A stretch of DNA of 63,321 nucleotides from Oceaniglobus roseus (GTDB taxonomy: Bacteria; Pseudomonadota; Alphaproteobacteria; Rhodobacterales; Rhodobacteraceae), in NCBI RefSeq assembly GCF_002869745.1, contig NZ_PNOS01000029.1:1-63321 (forward strand), in the 5' to 3' direction. Each line of letters starts with the position of its first letter. The first letter of the stretch is position 1. The notes below the pieces were generated by a model. The model made no database searches. It was not told the DNA's origin and saw only the letters and a list, made by a program, of their open reading frames with translations. This document shows, one piece after another, positions 27,385 to 35,298 of the stretch. Position numbers and translations under genes: made by a program.

Positions 27385-28542
27385 ATGATCACCATCACCA
27401 CCACCGAGGGGCTCGCCGCCTTCTGCGAGAAGGCCCGGCGCCACCCCTATGTCACGATCGACACCGAGTTCCTGCGCGAACGGACCTATTACTCGAAGCT
27501 CTGCCTGATCCAGATGGCGGTGCGCGGCGACGCCGAGGACGACGCGGTGCTGGTCGATCCGCTGGTCGGGGGCCTGTCGCTGGAGCCGCTCTATGACCTC
27601 TTCCGCGACCAAGGCGTGGTGAAGGTGTTCCACGCGGCGCGCCAGGACCTCGAGATCTTCTTCGTCGAGGGCGGCGTGTTCCCCGAGCCCCTGTTCGACA
27701 CCCAGGTCGCCGCCATGGTCTGCGGCTTCGGCGAGCAGGCGGGATACGAGACGCTGGTCAGGAAGATCGCGAAGCAGCCGCTCGACAAGACCTCGCGCTT
27801 CACCGACTGGTCGCACCGGCCGCTGTCGGAGGCGCAGAAGGCCTATGCCCTGGCCGACGTCACGCACCTGCGCGATATCTACGAACACCTCGCGGCGAAG
27901 CTCGACAAGACCGGCCGCACGCCCTGGGTCGAGGAGGAGCTGTCGGTGCTGACCGACCCCGCGACCTATACCGTGCATCCCGAGGAGGCGTGGAAACGGG
28001 TCAAGACGCGCACCAACTCGGGCCGCTTCCTTGCCATCGTGAAGGAGCTGGCGCAGTTCCGCGAGACCTATGCCCGGGACAACAACGTGCCGCGCAGCCG
28101 GGTGTTCAAGGACGACGCCCTGCTCGAACTCGCCTCGACCAAGCCCGCGAGCGCGCAGGACCTGGGGCGCTCGCGCCTGCTGCTGCGCGAGGCGCGCAAG
28201 GGACCGATCGCCGACGGGATCCTCGCCGCCATCGCGGCGGGGCAGGCGGCGGACCCGAAGCATTTCCCGAAGCCCGACCTGACCCGCGACAAGCTTCAGG
28301 TGAACCCGGCCCTCGCCGACCTGTTGCGGGTGCTGCTGAAGGCCAAGTCCGACGGCGCCGACGTGGCGAGCAAGCTGATCGCCACCTCCGCCGACCTCGA
28401 CGCCATCGCCGGCGGCGAGCGCGACGTGCAGGCGCTGAAGGGCTGGCGCCGGACCGTCTTCGGGGCCGACGCGCTCAGGCTCTGCAAGGGCGAGGTCGGG
28501 CTGGTCGTCAAGGGCGAGAGCGTGCAGGTCTTCGAGATCTGA
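27385..28542 (+). CDS. rnd: Ribonuclease D
   Basis: A 385-residue 3'-5' exoribonuclease for tRNA and small-RNA maturation. The DEDD exonuclease domain begins VTIDTEFLRERTYYSKLCLIQ (Asp26, Glu28), then FHAARQDLEIF and the final QKAYALADVTHL. A C-terminal HRDC-like helical region follows (PRSRVFKDDALLELASTKP and onward). Normal length. The ATG at 27385 is used because MITITTTEGL is the natural start. It follows purN by 80 bp on the same strand, with its own function. Confidence 0.95.
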   Translation: MITITTTEGLAAFCEKARRHPYVTIDTEFLRERTYYSKLCLIQMAVRGDAEDDAVLVDPLVGGLSLEPLYDLFRDQGVVKVFHAARQDLEIFFVEGGVFPEPLFDTQVAAMVCGFGEQAGYETLVRKIAKQPLDKTSRFTDWSHRPLSEAQKAYALADVTHLRDIYEHLAAKLDKTGRTPWVEEELSVLTDPATYTVHPEEAWKRVKTRTNSGRFLAIVKELAQFRETYARDNNVPRSRVFKDDALLELASTKPASAQDLGRSRLLLREARKGPIADGILAAIAAGQAADPKHFPKPDLTRDKLQVNPALADLLRVLLKAKSDGADVASKLIATSADLDAIAGGERDVQALKGWRRTVFGADALRLCKGEVGLVVKGESVQVFEI

Positions 28543-28618
28543 GGCCATCGAACGGGGCTGCGCCGCCGCGCCCCTGTCTCCGGCGGCGTGCCCGCGGAGG
28601 GTTCGGGAGCCTCCGGCG

Positions 28619-28708
28619 GGGATATTTGAGAAAGCAAAGATGAGCTGGACGATGAGGCGGGCGGGTGCCGCTCCTCCGCAGGGTTCATCTTTGCTTTTCA
28701 AATATCCT
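28619..28708. repeat. Imperfect inverted repeat with ~22-24-bp arms
   Basis: GGATATTTGAgAAAGCAAAGATGA (left arm, 28619-28643) and its reverse complement (28685-28708) flank a 41-bp GC-rich core. The A/T-rich arms stand out in a ~70% GC genome. CCTCCGGCGGGGATATTT-type sequences occur as a recurrent intergenic repeat in Rhodobacteraceae genomes, from memory. It lies after rnd, convergent with the lipoprotein gene. Confidence 0.65.
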
Positions 28709-28733
28709 CGGGGGGAAAGGCGCGCAGCGCCTT

Positions 28734-28752
28734 GGGGGGCAGACGGCCCCCC
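28734..28752. terminator. G/C hairpin after the inverted repeat
   Basis: GGGGGGC-AGACG-GCCCCCC forms a 7-bp stem with a 5-nt loop shortly before the stop codon of the convergent lipoprotein gene. No T-run. Possible bidirectional terminator for rnd and the lipoprotein gene. Confidence 0.4.
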
Positions 28753-28789
28753 CTCGACGGCTCCGTCCCGCGGTGGCGTCGGGAGCCGC

Positions 28790-29254
28790 TCAGCGGCGGA
28801 CGGCGCGGGCGTTGCGCGCAGCGGAGACGCGGATCTCGCGCACGTTCTCCAGCGCCTGGCGGGTCAGGTAGAGGCCGACGACAACCTCGCGCGAGCGCGG
28901 GGTGGAGACGCGGGTGGGGGCCGGGGGCGGCATGATGCGGAACTGGTACTGGAGGACGCCGTCCACCGGGTCCTCGTCGCCAACCAGCAACAGCTCGCCG
29001 TCCCAGTGGCCTTGGGTCGGCGGCAGGCCGGTGGCGCGGACGATGGCGCCGCCCGGCGTCCGCTCGACCTCGAGCGTGGTGATCTGGTCGATCAGCGGGC
29101 GGGGGTCGCCGGTTTCGTCCGGCGTGACCGGAACCGCGGTCACGGCCTGGCTGCGGCCGAACCAGTTGAACGGGTTCAGGCGCGAGTTCGAGACCCGCGC
29201 GCAGCCCGCCACGACGGACAGGATCAGAAGTGTCGCGATCAGCCTTCGTGCCAT
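28790..29254 (-). CDS. Small outer-membrane-type lipoprotein
   Basis: A 154-residue lipoprotein, lipobox VVAGC at residues ~14-18, followed by a short basic/aromatic segment (LNPFNWFGRSQ) and a beta-rich domain with conserved-looking EVERTPGGAIVRATGLPP and LQYQFRIMPPP, ending SREVVVGLYLTRQALENVREIRVSAARNA (quoted in part). The FNWFG segment right after the lipid anchor is typical of a group of Rhodobacteraceae lipoproteins of unknown function. GGAGGGG lies 7 nt upstream of the ATG. Monocistronic, divergent from sufE. Confidence 0.8.
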   Translation of the reverse strand: MARRLIATLLILSVVAGCARVSNSRLNPFNWFGRSQAVTAVPVTPDETGDPRPLIDQITTLEVERTPGGAIVRATGLPPTQGHWDGELLLVGDEDPVDGVLQYQFRIMPPPAPTRVSTPRSREVVVGLYLTRQALENVREIRVSAARNARAVRR

Positions 29255-29364
29255 TCCGGTCCCCTCCGCTCTGCCCTCCGGTTAGCCGAAAGCGGCGGGG
29301 TTGAAAAGGCTTGTGGCGCGGCGGGGGGATGCTTAGGCAGGGGCTGTGACATCGGGAGAGCGCC

Positions 29365-29787
29365 ATGGCCACCGAAGCCTTTGAAGAGATTGCCGACACC
29401 TTCGAGTTCCTGGACGACTGGGAGGACCGCTACCGCCATGTGATCGAGATGGGCAAGGCGATGACGCCCCTTCCGGACGCCTTCCGCGTGCCCGCGACCA
29501 AGGTTAACGGCTGCGCGAGCCAGGTCTGGCTGGTGCCGCAGATCGAGGGAGAGGGGACGGGTGCGACCTTCCGCTTCCAGGGCGACAGCGACGCGGTGAT
29601 CGTCAAGGGCCTGATCGCGGTGCTGGGCGCGCTCTACAACGGCGTTCCGGTGGGCGAGGTCGGCAACATCGACGCCCCGGCGGAACTCGGGCGGCTGGGG
29701 CTGAACGACCACCTGTCGGCGCAGCGCTCGAACGGGCTCCGCGCGATGATCGCACGGATCCGCGAGGTCGCGGCGGCGGCGGCCTGA
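29365..29787 (+). CDS. sufE: SufE-like sulfur acceptor
   Basis: A 140-residue protein that accepts persulfide sulfur from a cysteine desulfurase for Fe-S cluster assembly. The acceptor Cys50 is in TKVNGCASQVWLVP, the family motif. Length and the C-terminal helix (NGLRAMIARIREVA) are normal. No suf operon is next to it, so this is an unlinked sufE. It converges on the DUF1638 gene with a 6-bp gap. Confidence 0.95.
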   Translation: MATEAFEEIADTFEFLDDWEDRYRHVIEMGKAMTPLPDAFRVPATKVNGCASQVWLVPQIEGEGTGATFRFQGDSDAVIVKGLIAVLGALYNGVPVGEVGNIDAPAELGRLGLNDHLSAQRSNGLRAMIARIREVAAAAA

Positions 29788-29793
29788 GGACGA

Positions 29794-30420
29794 TCAGAGC
29801 CGGGCGAGCGCCGTGGCGAGGTCGCCGTAGCCGGTGAAGCGGCGCTCGAAGCCGAGGCCGAGGCGGGCGGCGCAGGCTTCGGCCTTCGCGGTCAGGGCCG
29901 GATCGTCGGTCTGCGCCTGGTAGACGAGTTTCGTGTAGTTGCCAAAGTACATCTCGCGCAGGTCCGGGTGACGGTCGAGGCCGAGGGGCTCCCACACGAA
30001 GGCGTCGAACTGGCGCACCAGGAAATCGGTCAGGTAGAAGGCGGTGATCTCGTCCTCGGCGGTGCGCGCGAAGGTCTCGACCCCCTCGTAGAAGGCATAG
30101 CAGTGGGGGCCCGGCACCATCTCGACCCCCATCTCGGCGCAGGCGGCCTGAAGCTGGCCGCCGGTGCCGCAATCGGCGTAGACGACGAAGATCCGGCCAT
30201 AGGCGGCGCGGTGTTTCTCCACCGCGGCGCGGACGGCGTCGGTGATGCGCTCGGGGTGGTTGTGCAGGATCGCGGGCAGGCAGGTGAGGTCGAGGTGGGT
30301 CCAGCCGTTGACGTCGCGCAGGGCCAGGATCTCGCGCGCGAGGGCCCCGCAGGCGATCAGCAGGACGCGGCCGCCGTCCCGCAGTGTCGTGCCGTCGTGG
30401 GTGAGGGTCGCGTCGTCCAT
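29794..30420 (-). CDS. DUF1638 domain protein
   Basis: A 208-residue soluble protein with the DUF1638 pattern: VLLIACGALAREI, LDLTCLPAILHNHPERI, VVYADCGTGGQL and GPHCYAFYEG. Conserved Cys in ACG, TCLP, DCGTGG and HCY could bind metal or a cofactor. In other bacteria DUF1638 genes often neighbour corrinoid methyltransferases, but none is present here. The ATG at 30420 is preferred; an in-frame ATG at 30462 would add 14 residues without a better ribosome site. Function unknown. Confidence 0.85.
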   Translation of the reverse strand: MDDATLTHDGTTLRDGGRVLLIACGALAREILALRDVNGWTHLDLTCLPAILHNHPERITDAVRAAVEKHRAAYGRIFVVYADCGTGGQLQAACAEMGVEMVPGPHCYAFYEGVETFARTAEDEITAFYLTDFLVRQFDAFVWEPLGLDRHPDLREMYFGNYTKLVYQAQTDDPALTAKAEACAARLGLGFERRFTGYGDLATALARL

Positions 30421-30580
30421 GCCGGACAGGTGGACCCTTTCGCAGCCTCGCGCAAGCGGCATGGAGGCGGGCGAAACAATCGTAACCTTGACGTGGGCGT
30501 CAGGTAACAATGTGGCGGGGCGTCGCTGGGATCCCTTAATGCCGGTCATTGACGTCACCATGATCCAAGGAGCGCCGAAG

Positions 30581-31090
30581 ATGACCGCCACCTCCCCCGT
30601 TTCCCTGCGCCGGCCCGGCGCGTTTCCGTCCATATCGCCGAGTACCCTGATGGTGCTGCTCGTGTCCGGATCCACCGCGACCGTCGCCTTCGACATCTGG
30701 GGACAGGCGATCAGCCCGATGCTGGGCTACGGCAACCTCTCGCCCGACGGTCTGGCGCGCAGCCTGCTCGGACGGCTCGGCCTGCCGGACGGGGCGGCCG
30801 CGGGCAACTTCATACATCTCCTCGTCATCGGGCTGCTGGCCTATCCGATCGGCTGGCTCGCCGTGTTCCGCCCGCTCCAGGAGCGTTTCGCGCCGGGTCT
30901 CGGCTGGCTCGCGGCGTCGGCGATCTACGGCTTCGGGCTCTGGATCCTCGCCATCGGGTTCGTCGCCGGCTTCGCGCTCGGCCAGCCGTTCCTGAAGTTC
31001 ACCACGATCGCTTGGGTCGCGCTGGTGGGGCATGTCCTCTACGGGATCGTCTGCGGCGCCACGGTGGTCTGGCTCGAGCGGCGGCGCTGA
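30581..31090 (+). CDS. Four-TM hypothetical membrane protein
   Basis: A 169-residue integral membrane protein with four hydrophobic segments (near STLMVLLVSGSTATVAFDIW, FIHLLVIGLLAYPIGWLAVF, ASAIYGFGLWILAIGFVAGF and IAWVALVGHVLYGIVCGATVVW). The short N-terminus is Pro/Ser-rich. The ATG at 30581 has AAGGAG 8 nt upstream, which decides it over an in-frame ATG at 30560. It resembles uncharacterised Rhodobacteraceae membrane proteins; no transport or enzyme motif was seen. Divergent from the DUF1638 gene. Confidence 0.8.
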   Translation: MTATSPVSLRRPGAFPSISPSTLMVLLVSGSTATVAFDIWGQAISPMLGYGNLSPDGLARSLLGRLGLPDGAAAGNFIHLLVIGLLAYPIGWLAVFRPLQERFAPGLGWLAASAIYGFGLWILAIGFVAGFALGQPFLKFTTIAWVALVGHVLYGIVCGATVVWLERRR

Positions 31091-31094
31091 ACCC

Positions 31095-31436
31095 TCAGCA
31101 CGGGACGAGGCGGACGGCGGTGCCGTAGAACACCACCTCGGAGGCCTGCTGGCCGATGGTCGAGGTCTGCATCCTGGCCCCGACCACGGCATCCGCCCCG
31201 AGCCGCCGCGCGTCCTCCAGTATCCGGTCCAGCGCCTGTTCCCGGGCGGCGGCGAGAAGCTGGGCGTATTCCCGCACTTCCCCGCCGACGAGATTGCGCA
31301 GCGACGCGACGATGTCGCTGCCAATGTGCTTGGCGCGGACGGTGGAGCCACGCACGAGCCCGAGGACTTCGGCGATCTCGCGCGTGGCGACCCGGTCGGT
31401 CGTCACGACGAGGATCTCACTTCTCGATGGTGTCAT
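31095..31436 (-). CDS. YbjQ/UPF0145-family protein
   Basis: A 113-residue protein of the YbjQ (heavy-metal-binding-domain) family: VVTTDRVATREIAEVLGLVRGSTVRAKHIGSDI quoted in part, LRNLVGGEVREYAQLLAAAREQA, and ADAVVGARMQTSTIG. The family forms beta-barrel pentamers; metal binding is assumed but not seen as a motif. Its start overlaps the stop of the small TM gene upstream by 20 bp, so the two are read together. Convergent with the four-TM gene, 4 bp apart. Confidence 0.88.
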   Translation of the reverse strand: MTPSRSEILVVTTDRVATREIAEVLGLVRGSTVRAKHIGSDIVASLRNLVGGEVREYAQLLAAAREQALDRILEDARRLGADAVVGARMQTSTIGQQASEVVFYGTAVRLVPC

Positions 31437-31632
31437 AGTGGTCGTCCTCGGGGTTGTTCAGCCGCTGCGCGATCACCCGCCAGAGCACCGCCACGGCGAG
31501 GACGACGGGAACGGCGAGGAACCAGAGACCGGGAGCCGTGGTGGCGGCGGCGATGGCCGTGGCGATCCACACGCTCAGGCCTGCGGCGGCGAAGACGATC
31601 ACGAGGATCAGGACGAACCGGTCGAGGGGCAT
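31417..31632 (-). CDS. Small two-TM protein upstream of ybjQ-like gene
   Basis: A 71-residue membrane protein with two helices (FVLILVIVFAAAGLSVWIATAIA and GLWFLAVPVVLAVAVLWRVIA, quoted in part) and a charged tail NNPEDDHYDTIEK. The ATG at 31632 has AAAGGA upstream. An in-frame ATG at 31656 would add MGIERNWP but has no ribosome site. Its 3' end overlaps the YbjQ gene by 20 bp, implying translational coupling. No family recognised. Confidence 0.8.
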   Translation of the reverse strand: MPLDRFVLILVIVFAAAGLSVWIATAIAAATTAPGLWFLAVPVVLAVAVLWRVIAQRLNNPEDDHYDTIEK

Positions 31633-31699
31633 GGGCCAATTCCTTTCGATGCCCACCGCATATGGGAGGTCGGTTGGGGCGGCGAAAGGTGCGGACCTG

Positions 31700-31891
31700 C
31701 TATGCCTCGGCCCTGGCAGCGCGGTGCGTCAGGCGCACGAGCAGCAGGACGGAGAGGACGACCGGCACCAGCAGGGCGATCTGGCTGGCCATCAGCTCGG
31801 GTCCGCTGGCAAGGATCGCCCGCGCGACGCTGGCGGTCCCGAACAGGGCGAAGATGCAGACGACGGTCCTGAAAAATGTGCGGGGGGTCAT
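31700..31891 (-). CDS. Small two-TM protein
   Basis: A 63-residue membrane protein: TVVCIFALFGTASVARAILAS, then SQIALLVPVVLSVLLLVRLTH, quoted in part, with a basic tail (RAARAEA). Ribosome site AAAGGGA is 10 nt upstream. It lies upstream of the other small TM gene and the YbjQ gene on the same strand and is likely part of that set. No homologue recognised. Confidence 0.65.
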   Translation of the reverse strand: MTPRTFFRTVVCIFALFGTASVARAILASGPELMASQIALLVPVVLSVLLLVRLTHRAARAEA

Positions 31892-32043
31892 GGCAGCGTC
31901 CCTTTCTAAATGCCTTGTTAACCAATTTGTGATCGCGCGATGTGGCCAGATCTGGGCGGAGTCCGGGTGCTTCCCGGACCATACCGGGGCGGTCGAAGGC
32001 GGGATTCCGGCATTCCGGGGCTGGACCCTGCGCGGGCAGTCGC

Positions 32044-32060
32044 TATATGCCGCATATAAT
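32044..32060 (+). promoter_or_regulatory. -10 box inside a MarR-type operator
   Basis: TATATG-CCG-CATATA is an inverted repeat at 32044-32058, and the overlapping TATAAT at 32055-32060 is a perfect -10 hexamer. Binding of the repressor encoded 31 bp downstream would cover the promoter. This is the usual MarR autoregulation layout. Confidence 0.6.
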
Positions 32061-32090
32061 ATCTTTCACTTATCAAATCGGCAGGCAGCC

Positions 32091-32561
32091 ATGGCCACGG
32101 ACATCGACCGGGATCACATCGCCTTTCTCGTCGGCGACCTTGCGCGGCATTTCCGCGCCGCTTTCGAGCGCGCCATCGAGACGGGAGAGGTGGGGCTGAC
32201 CACCTCCGAGGCGCGGGTGCTGTCGCAGGTCGCGCGCTGCGGGCCGATCCGGCAGAGCTGCCTCGCCGACCTGCTCTGCGTGGCACCGATGAGCCTTTCG
32301 GTGTTCCTCGACGGGCTGGAGAAGGCGGGGCTGGTGCGCCGCGATCCCGATCCCGACGACCGGCGCGCGAAGCTGGTCAGCCTGACCGGGGCGTCGGGAC
32401 CGGCGCTGGAGCGGATGGAGACGGTGGGCCGGAGGCTCCGCGCCGCGGCGCTGGAGGGGATCGCGCCGGAAGACCGCGAGAAGTTCTCGGAGGTGGCGCG
32501 GCAGATGCGCACCAACCTCGAGACGCTCCGCGGCCTGCGCGCGGCGGAGGTGGAGGTATGA
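32091..32561 (+). CDS. MarR-family repressor
   Basis: A 156-residue winged-helix regulator: TTSEARVLSQVARCGPIRQSCLADLLCVAPMSLSVFLDGLEKAGLV (quoted in part) is the helix-turn-helix, and RDPDPDDRRAKLVSLT is the wing. Cys residues in the DNA-reading helix (RCGPIRQSCLADLLC) could respond to oxidants. Its stop overlaps the next gene (ATGA at 32558-32561), a Bcr/CflA exporter, so it very likely controls that pump through the palindrome upstream of itself. Confidence 0.92.
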   Translation: MATDIDRDHIAFLVGDLARHFRAAFERAIETGEVGLTTSEARVLSQVARCGPIRQSCLADLLCVAPMSLSVFLDGLEKAGLVRRDPDPDDRRAKLVSLTGASGPALERMETVGRRLRAAALEGIAPEDREKFSEVARQMRTNLETLRGLRAAEVEV

Positions 32562-33838
32562 GCGGCGCACCCGTCATGAGCGAGCGCCGGGTGAGCATGA
32601 TCGGCGCGATGCTGGTCGCCATCGGGCCGGTGTCCATGGCGCTCTACACCCCCGCGATGCCCGAGCTGGTGCATGCCTTCGGCTCGACCGACGCCGTGGT
32701 GAAGCTGACGCTGACGCTCTATTTCGGCGGTTTCGCCTGCGCGCAGCTGATCGCGGGCCCCCTGTCGGATGCGCTCGGGCGCAGGCCGGTGACGGTGGCC
32801 TTCATGGCGCTCTACTGCGCGGCCAGCCTGCTGGCGCTGTTCTCGCCCACCGTGGGAGTGCTGATCGCGGCGCGGTTCCTGCAGGGCATCGGCGCCTCGG
32901 CCGGGATCGCCATCTCGCGGGCCATCGTGCGAGACCTCTTCACCGGCGAGAAATCGTCGCGGATCATGAACCTGATCGGCATCATCCTGGCGCTCGGCCC
33001 CGCGCTGTCGCCGACGCTGGGCGGGCTGACCCTGGCCTTCGCGGGGTGGCGGGCGATCTTCGCGCTGATGCTGCTGATGGGCGCCGCGGTGATCCTGACC
33101 GCGCTCTTCGCGATGCGCGAGACGGTGGTGCCGGACCGGTCGCGGCTGAACCTTCCCGCGCTCGGACGGACCTACCGGATGCTGCTGACGAACGGGCATT
33201 TCCTGACCGCCTCGGGCGTCATGGCCGGGGCGCTCGGCGCGCTCTATGCGCAGGCGACCTTCCTGCCGTTCATCCTGATGACCGAGGTCGGGCTGACGCC
33301 GACCGAGTTCGGGGCGGGGATGCTGATGCAGTCGGGCTTCTTCTTCGCCGGCTCGCTGGCGGTCCGGGCGCTGATGGAGCGCAAGGGCGCCTATGCGCTG
33401 GTGCTGCCGGGGCTCTGCTTCATCCTGCTCGGCAGTCTCGGAACGGCGACGCTGCTGATCTGGCCGCCCTCGTTCCTGCACGTGATGATCCCGGTGGCGG
33501 TCTATGCCTTCGGCATCGCCTTCGTCATGCCCGCGATGTCCACCGCGGCGCTGGCGCCCTTCGGGCGAAGCGCGGGGGCGGCGGCATCGCTGCTCGGCTT
33601 CCTGCAGATGGGGTCGGGCCTGCTGGTCGGGACCATCGGCGCGATGATGGGCGATGCGGTGCTGGCGATGGGGCTGCTGATCCCGCTGATGGGGGTCGCG
33701 GCCTGCGCGGCCTACGCGCTTTACCGCAGCCGCCCGCACCTGGCCGAGCCCGAGCCGTCGCCCGAGGTCACCGTGGCGCCGCCCACGGGACGGGCGGTGC
33801 TGGCGGGCGACAGCGCCCCGGAGCCTGCGCACAGGTGA
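32558..33838 (+). CDS. Bcr/CflA-type MFS drug exporter
   Basis: A 426-residue 12-TM major facilitator protein. Motif A of the DHA1 family reads GPLSDALGRRPV between TM2 and TM3. YTPAMPELVHAFGSTDAVVKLTL and FLQGIGASAGIAISRAIVRD (quoted in part) are typical of Bcr/CflA exporters for chloramphenicol/bicyclomycin-like drugs. The C-terminal 45 residues are a soluble Pro/Glu-rich tail. Cotranscribed with the MarR gene by a 4-bp overlap. Substrate inferred from family only. Confidence 0.92.
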   Translation: MSGAPVMSERRVSMIGAMLVAIGPVSMALYTPAMPELVHAFGSTDAVVKLTLTLYFGGFACAQLIAGPLSDALGRRPVTVAFMALYCAASLLALFSPTVGVLIAARFLQGIGASAGIAISRAIVRDLFTGEKSSRIMNLIGIILALGPALSPTLGGLTLAFAGWRAIFALMLLMGAAVILTALFAMRETVVPDRSRLNLPALGRTYRMLLTNGHFLTASGVMAGALGALYAQATFLPFILMTEVGLTPTEFGAGMLMQSGFFFAGSLAVRALMERKGAYALVLPGLCFILLGSLGTATLLIWPPSFLHVMIPVAVYAFGIAFVMPAMSTAALAPFGRSAGAAASLLGFLQMGSGLLVGTIGAMMGDAVLAMGLLIPLMGVAACAAYALYRSRPHLAEPEPSPEVTVAPPTGRAVLAGDSAPEPAHR

Positions 33839-34016
33839 GTCTCCAGAACCGCACATATTGCGGCCGAATTGCCTGCTTCGTGGGCATTCCGAGGCTTTCG
33901 GCGACCGGGACGGCCTGCCGCGGCCCCTTGCGGTCCGGAACGGTCGCCCGCTAGAAGCGCAGCGCTATCTCCTGCGTGAAATCACATAGAGAACTGAACA
34001 GAGAGAGGTCGGCCCC

Positions 34017-35228
34017 ATGGTCAGACGCCACCGCGCCGCGAAGATCCTGACGCTGCTGACCCTGCTCGGCACCGCAACCCTCGTCGCCTTCCCGGCCCGC
34101 ACCCAGCAGGGGCAGGGCGGGGGCGAGCGTCCGCCCCAGGCGGTGACGGTCGTCACGCTGAAGGCGCAGGACGTCACCCTGACCTCGACCCTGCCGGGCC
34201 GGGTCAAGGCCAGCGCCATGGCCGAGGTGCGTCCGCAGGTCAACGGCATCATCACCGAGCGTCTTTTCACCGAGGGCGGCAAGGTCAGCGAGGGCGATCC
34301 GCTCTACCAGATCGACCCGGCGAGCTATGACGCCGCGGTGGCCCAGGCCGAGGCGGCGGTGGCCCAAGCCCAGGCGCAGCTGAACGCGGCGATCAAGTCG
34401 GCCAACCGCGTCGACGAGCTGTCGCAGAGGAACGTCGCCAGCCAGCAGGCCAAGGACGACGCCGATGCCGCGCGGGCCAGCGCCCAGGCCAACCTCCAGG
34501 CGGCCCAGGCGCAGCTGGCCGCGGCCCAGATCGACCGCGACCGCACCACGATCCGCGCCCGCCTGACCGGCGAGATCGGCGTCTCGCAGACCTCGCAGGG
34601 GGCGCTGGTGACGGCAAGCCAGGCAACCCCGCTGGCCGTGATCCGGGCGATCGACCCGGTCTATGTCGATGTCACGCAATCGGCGGCGGACCTGCTGGAG
34701 TGGCGCCGCGCGCAGAAGGCCGGGAACTTCTCGGCCGGGGCGGAAGACGTCAAGCTGACGCTGGCCGACGGCAGCACCTTCGATCAGACCGGCAGCCTGA
34801 AGGCGGCCGAGCCCAGCGTGGACGAGCAGACGGGCGTGGTTCTCCTGAGGATGGAATTCGCCAATCCCGACAAGCTGTTGCTGCCCGGAATGTATGTGCA
34901 GGTCGAAGTGCCGACGCGAAGCGTGGAGGGGGCCTTCCTGGTGCCGCAGGAGGCGGTGAGCCGCGACCAGCGGGGCGAGCCGACGGTGATGGTGGTGAAC
35001 GCCGAGAACAAGGTCGAGAAGCGCCAGCTGACGGTGCTCCAGGACCAGGGCCACGACTGGATCGTGACCGATGGCGTGGCCGATGGCGACCGGGTGATCG
35101 TCGCCGGGCTCCAGAAGGTCGGCCCCGGCGCGACCGTCGCCCCCGAGGAGCAGGCCTCGGCCGCCGCCGACGCCGGACAGGACACCGCGAAGGTCACACG
35201 GACCGCCGAGAAGAGCGCCGTCGACTGA
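34017..35228 (+). CDS. RND periplasmic adaptor (AcrA-type)
   Basis: A 403-residue fusion protein with a signal peptide (MVRRHRAAKILTLLTLLGTATLVAFPART, no lipobox Cys), the lipoyl halves (PGRVKASAMAEVRPQVNGII and IRARLTGEIGVSQ), an Ala/Gln coiled coil with repeats of AQAEAAVAQAQAQL and a beta-barrel domain (QTGVVLLRMEFANPD, LLPGMYVQVEV). The Ala/Asp-rich C-terminus is unstructured. It is followed at 70 bp by the permease. Two drug-export systems therefore sit side by side (MarR/Bcr upstream). No dedicated regulator is visible. Confidence 0.93.
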   Translation: MVRRHRAAKILTLLTLLGTATLVAFPARTQQGQGGGERPPQAVTVVTLKAQDVTLTSTLPGRVKASAMAEVRPQVNGIITERLFTEGGKVSEGDPLYQIDPASYDAAVAQAEAAVAQAQAQLNAAIKSANRVDELSQRNVASQQAKDDADAARASAQANLQAAQAQLAAAQIDRDRTTIRARLTGEIGVSQTSQGALVTASQATPLAVIRAIDPVYVDVTQSAADLLEWRRAQKAGNFSAGAEDVKLTLADGSTFDQTGSLKAAEPSVDEQTGVVLLRMEFANPDKLLLPGMYVQVEVPTRSVEGAFLVPQEAVSRDQRGEPTVMVVNAENKVEKRQLTVLQDQGHDWIVTDGVADGDRVIVAGLQKVGPGATVAPEEQASAAADAGQDTAKVTRTAEKSAVD

Positions 35229-35298
35229 CGGCCCTTCGCCCCGCACCTCTTTCCGCCCAACCGATCCGCACCCTGTTCAGCGCCGCGAAAGGCAGACC

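Noticed and set aside
28560-28620. GC-rich hairpins resembling a riboswitch after rnd
   Set aside because: They are downstream of the gene and consist of simple GGC/GCC runs; no conserved riboswitch elements.
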